Shown here in pieces: positions 5,859 through 7,312 of a stretch of DNA of 7,312 bases. Both the position numbers and the translations under genes were made by a program. Each line of letters begins with the position of its first letter. The first letter of the stretch is position 1. The notes beneath the pieces are model-generated. The model made no database searches. It was given only the letters and a program-made list of their open reading frames with translations, and was not told the origin of the DNA. Source of the stretch: Synechococcales cyanobacterium PMM_0003 (GTDB taxonomy: Bacteria > Cyanobacteriota > Cyanobacteriia > Pseudanabaenales > Pseudanabaenaceae). Location of the stretch: the NCBI GenBank assembly GCA_949128015.1, contig CASBRC010000467.1, positions 1 to 7,312 of the forward strand. The letters run 5' to 3'.

Positions 5859-6247
5859 TGGCTTGGAAAAGCGTGATTATATTCAATATTGGAGTCGGTC
5901 GCGTTGATCCAATCCTGATCCCTTTTCTCCTTTCCTCTACTCACATCTCAATCAAGGTTTTATCCTTGAAACCTAATCGGTGGGCGAAAGCTGGAGATTT
6001 ATTTCAGCAATTTACTGGGGGGATTAAAAGTGCTGATAACTTTGTTCCTCTGCGTAAAGCATTGGCGATCGCTATGGATAATTCTTTGGGTGAGTATCAC
6101 CTAAGATTTAAGCCTGTGGAATATCACCAAGGGTTACAGGTGGAAATCTGGCAATGGGTGGAGCCGATTGCTATCCCTGAAATCCTCCCTCCTGAAGAGT
6201 CAGTTAGTGCGGAATCAGATATTTTTATCTCTGGATTAATAATCTAA
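5858..6247 (+). CDS. 129-residue protein of unknown function
   Basis: The ATG shares a base with the TAA of the acidic-tail gene (TAATG) and follows a strong purine-rich ribosome binding site. Its stop likewise shares a base with the next ATG. The N-terminus (about 5-35) is hydrophobic with beta character (VIIFNIGVGRVDPILIPFLL), too interrupted by charge and proline for a clear membrane span. Residues 40-90 are mixed and contain several aromatic and basic positions. Residues 92-101 are aromatic-rich (VEIWQWVEP), and the C-terminus has an acidic linker and a hydrophobic end (IFISGLII). Codons 69-72 contain a HIP1 octamer at 6065-6072. There is no signal peptide. The family is not recognised. 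Coupling to both neighbours suggests it is made together with them, perhaps in a complex. Confidence 0.85.
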   Translation: MAWKSVIIFNIGVGRVDPILIPFLLSSTHISIKVLSLKPNRWAKAGDLFQQFTGGIKSADNFVPLRKALAIAMDNSLGEYHLRFKPVEYHQGLQVEIWQWVEPIAIPEILPPEESVSAESDIFISGLII

Positions 6248-6705
6248 TGGAATTGACAAAAAAGACTTTGAACTCTGGCGGCAAAGCCATCGACGGCTTT
6301 GAACTTAATGGTAATTTTGTCCCCGCCGATGCTATCCCTAATTATTTAATCTGGGAATTTCACGGCAACGATAGTTTTCAAAGTGGCAGACTTAGCTTCT
6401 TAAATGATTCTGGCTTCGATCTTGAGCTAATTTCTTTACTGGGTGGGATGACTCAAGAGTCATCCGTGAGGATCTCGTATATCAAAGTTAGCTATAAGCC
6501 TTTGGATTCTAATAATTTGTCGCCAAACAATGTTTTCTACTGGGAATTTAATAACGATTATTTACCCTATAGCTTCACTAGAGGGCTAATAATTCCAAAG
6601 GATTGCACTATTTTTATAAGGCTAGACAATAATGTGTCTTTTTGTAGGCTGGTGGCTCTGCCTTGCCTCCCAGTGTTGGCGGGTACAATACTCAGTATGG
6701 GGTGA
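6247..6705 (+). CDS. 152-residue predicted beta-rich protein of unknown function
   Basis: The ATG overlaps the previous stop (TAATG). The sequence alternates short hydrophobic strands with Asn/Asp/Gly/Ser turns throughout (for example YLIWEFHGNDSF, RLSFLND, SVRISYIKVSY, VFYWEFNND, IIPKDCTIFIRLDN). This is the pattern of a beta sandwich or jelly-roll-sized domain. It has three cysteines (C120, C133, C140) near the C-terminus, which is hydrophobic and proline-containing. No signal peptide is present. Size and strand pattern would suit a small virion, fibre or adhesion protein, but I have no family match and this is inference. The gene contains two inverted repeats, at 6282-6301 and 6446-6465. 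A good GGTGA ribosome site for the next gene overlaps its stop codon. Confidence 0.85.
   Translation: MELTKKTLNSGGKAIDGFELNGNFVPADAIPNYLIWEFHGNDSFQSGRLSFLNDSGFDLELISLLGGMTQESSVRISYIKVSYKPLDSNNLSPNNVFYWEFNNDYLPYSFTRGLIIPKDCTIFIRLDNNVSFCRLVALPCLPVLAGTILSMG
6282..6301 (+). repeat. Inverted repeat close to the start of the 152-residue gene
   Basis: CAAAGCC (6282-6288) and GGCTTTG (6295-6301) form a 7-bp stem with a 6-base loop, 35 bases after the start codon. A 9-bp direct repeat, CTTTGAACT, also occurs at 6266-6274 and 6297-6305. It could modulate early elongation, but a chance match cannot be excluded. Confidence 0.4.
6446..6465. repeat. Perfect 20-bp palindrome, 9-bp arms with AA centre, inside the 152-residue gene
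   Basis: GGATGACTC (6446-6454), AA, then GAGTCATCC (6457-6465) is an exact inverted repeat inside coding sequence. As DNA it looks like a dimeric protein-binding site. As RNA it would give an 8-bp stem with a CAAG loop. No U-run follows, so it is not a terminator. Confidence 0.6.
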
Positions 6706-6710
6706 TTTAT

Positions 6711-7055
6711 ATGATCTCTAAGCTAATAATCTTTGTAAGAAATATTGTTTCTAGTGCCGAACGCGATCGGATGCAAGAGAAATTCGAGAGAGTTAACGAT
6801 AAATTTGATCATCTTGACGATCGAATTGATAGCTTAGAAACCTCTCAAGCACTTCAAAACGAAAAGCTATCAAGTATTCACCAAGTCACTTTGGCAAACA
6901 ATGAGGTTTTAGAGCAAAAACTTAACCGCAATAGTGTGAGCAGTCAATCAGTTAGAGAGATTGTTGATCTTCGGATTGAGGCTTTTCAAGATTCTCTCAA
7001 ACGGCTAGAGATTCTCATAACTCAAGTTTTACGCAATAAGAGTGATGATTCTTAA
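6711..7055 (+). CDS. 114-residue coiled-coil protein of unknown function
   Basis: The start is placed at ATG 6711, which has GGGGTGA six bases upstream and lies five bases after the previous stop. A TTG at 6663 would extend it by 16 residues into the previous gene but has no ribosome site. The N-terminus has a short hydrophobic run (LIIFV) followed by a basic residue, too short for a membrane span but possibly an amphipathic anchor. Residues about 18-72 show heptad-spaced hydrophobics with many Glu, Asp, Lys and Arg (for example FERVNDKFDHLDDRIDSLET), a clear coiled coil. A second helical stretch covers about 80-107. The product probably oligomerises as an elongated fibre, spacer or tether. 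It is the last gene of the rightward operon and its TAA overlaps the TAA of the convergent integrase. The family is not recognised. Confidence 0.85.
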   Translation: MISKLIIFVRNIVSSAERDRMQEKFERVNDKFDHLDDRIDSLETSQALQNEKLSSIHQVTLANNEVLEQKLNRNSVSSQSVREIVDLRIEAFQDSLKRLEILITQVLRNKSDDS

Positions 7056-7312
7056 GTTGCTGGGGGCTTTGGGCGATCGCTTCGTTGCATGAGCAGATCG
7101 TAAGCTTTTTGATGATGGCGATCGCTTATCCAGTGGTGATATAAGTCGCTATGGACTTTGGCACTATGTCCCATTTGTTGCGCGGCGAGTGAGATATCTA
7201 GCCCAAATTCTAGACTACGCACCGCCCAGCAATGGCGCAGATCGTATGGTGTAAATGGCACACCGTAACGCTTAAAGGCTTTGGTAACTTTTTCTCCTAG
7301 ATTTACGTTTGC
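7052..7312 (-). CDS. Tyrosine site-specific recombinase (integrase), C-terminal catalytic part; N-terminus outside window
   Basis: The frame is open to the right edge and gives the last 86 residues. In window numbering these hold the catalytic signature: LRH with Arg at 26, MGHS with His at 49 and Tyr at 58 in LYHHWI. The His-to-Tyr distance (9) equals that of lambda Int (H333/Y342) and XerD (H270/Y279). The Arg-to-His distance (23) equals that of XerD (R247/H270). The first His of the HxxR box is replaced by Tyr (TPYDLR). Such enzymes cut and rejoin DNA through a 3'-phosphotyrosine link, integrating or excising mobile elements. The wording of the YDLRHCWAVR and AAQQMGHS region resembles integrases I recall from cyanobacteria, but no search was done. 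Two HIP1 octamers lie in the gene. The core-binding domain, first catalytic Arg and any attachment site would lie to the right. Confidence 0.92.
   Translation of the reverse strand, partial: ANVNLGEKVTKAFKRYGVPFTPYDLRHCWAVRSLEFGLDISLAAQQMGHSAKVHSDLYHHWISDRHHQKAYDLLMQRSDRPKPPAT
7073..7125. other. Two HIP1 octamers (GCGATCGC) in the integrase gene
   Basis: Exact GCGATCGC copies lie at 7073-7080 and 7118-7125; two more lie at 1914-1921 and 6065-6072. This palindrome is hugely over-represented in many cyanobacterial chromosomes. Its presence here supports a cyanobacterial host and suggests the element has been resident in, or adapted to, that host. Confidence 0.8.

Noticed and set aside
5741..5944. 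Minus-strand frame with a long serine run
   Set aside because: The serine run is the antisense of the Glu/Asp codons of the acidic tail; there is no context or ribosome site.
1..7312. CRISPR array, toxin-antitoxin pair or retron
   Set aside because: No regularly spaced repeats, reverse transcriptase, nuclease or recognisable toxin motif was found on either strand.

Overview
The window looks like part of a cyanobacterial mobile element, probably an integrated or phage-like element. Four perfect copies of the cyanobacterial HIP1 octamer GCGATCGC (1914-1921, 6065-6072, 7073-7080, 7118-7125) occur in 7.3 kb, where about 0.1 would be expected by chance at even base composition. The right edge carries the catalytic end of a tyrosine site-specific recombinase whose motif spacing matches the Xer/lambda-type integrases. 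Most of the other proteins match nothing I can name.

Layout. Two divergent gene strings flank one 195-bp control region (4415-4609). The leftward string runs from a small putative helix-turn-helix (HTH) protein (4211-4414) through a 270-residue protein with a phage-type beta-rich C-terminal module (3402-4214), a 61-residue protein (3214-3399) and a 617-residue cysteine- and proline-rich protein (1361-3214), to a large glycine-rich, partly hydrophobic protein (start 1364) that leaves the window on the left. The rightward string holds a 115-residue protein (4610-4957), a 207-residue basic protein (5017-5640), a 73-residue protein with an acidic tail (5637-5858), a 129-residue protein (5858-6247), a 152-residue predicted beta-rich protein (6247-6705) and a 114-residue coiled-coil protein (6711-7055). 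It then meets the convergent integrase (7312 to 7052) with overlapping stop codons.

Almost every gene junction is ATGA, TAATG or a gap of a few bases, so each string is very probably one translationally coupled operon. Apart from the 195-bp control region and a 59-bp gap at 4958-5016, the window is entirely coding. No tRNA, rRNA, CRISPR array or insertion sequence was seen.

How the genes may work together (inference). The packing, divergent control region, adjacent integrase, phage-type module, coiled coil and basic/acidic protein pair fit a structural (virion-like) or surface-assembly module of a small cyanobacterial provirus, satellite or integrative element. No terminase, portal, tail, replication or packaging ATPase gene is visible, so the virus reading is unproven. 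The control region holds three or four copies of a TGGRTTYAT-like half-site, including a near-perfect 23-bp palindrome, and the small HTH-like gene beside it is the obvious candidate regulator.
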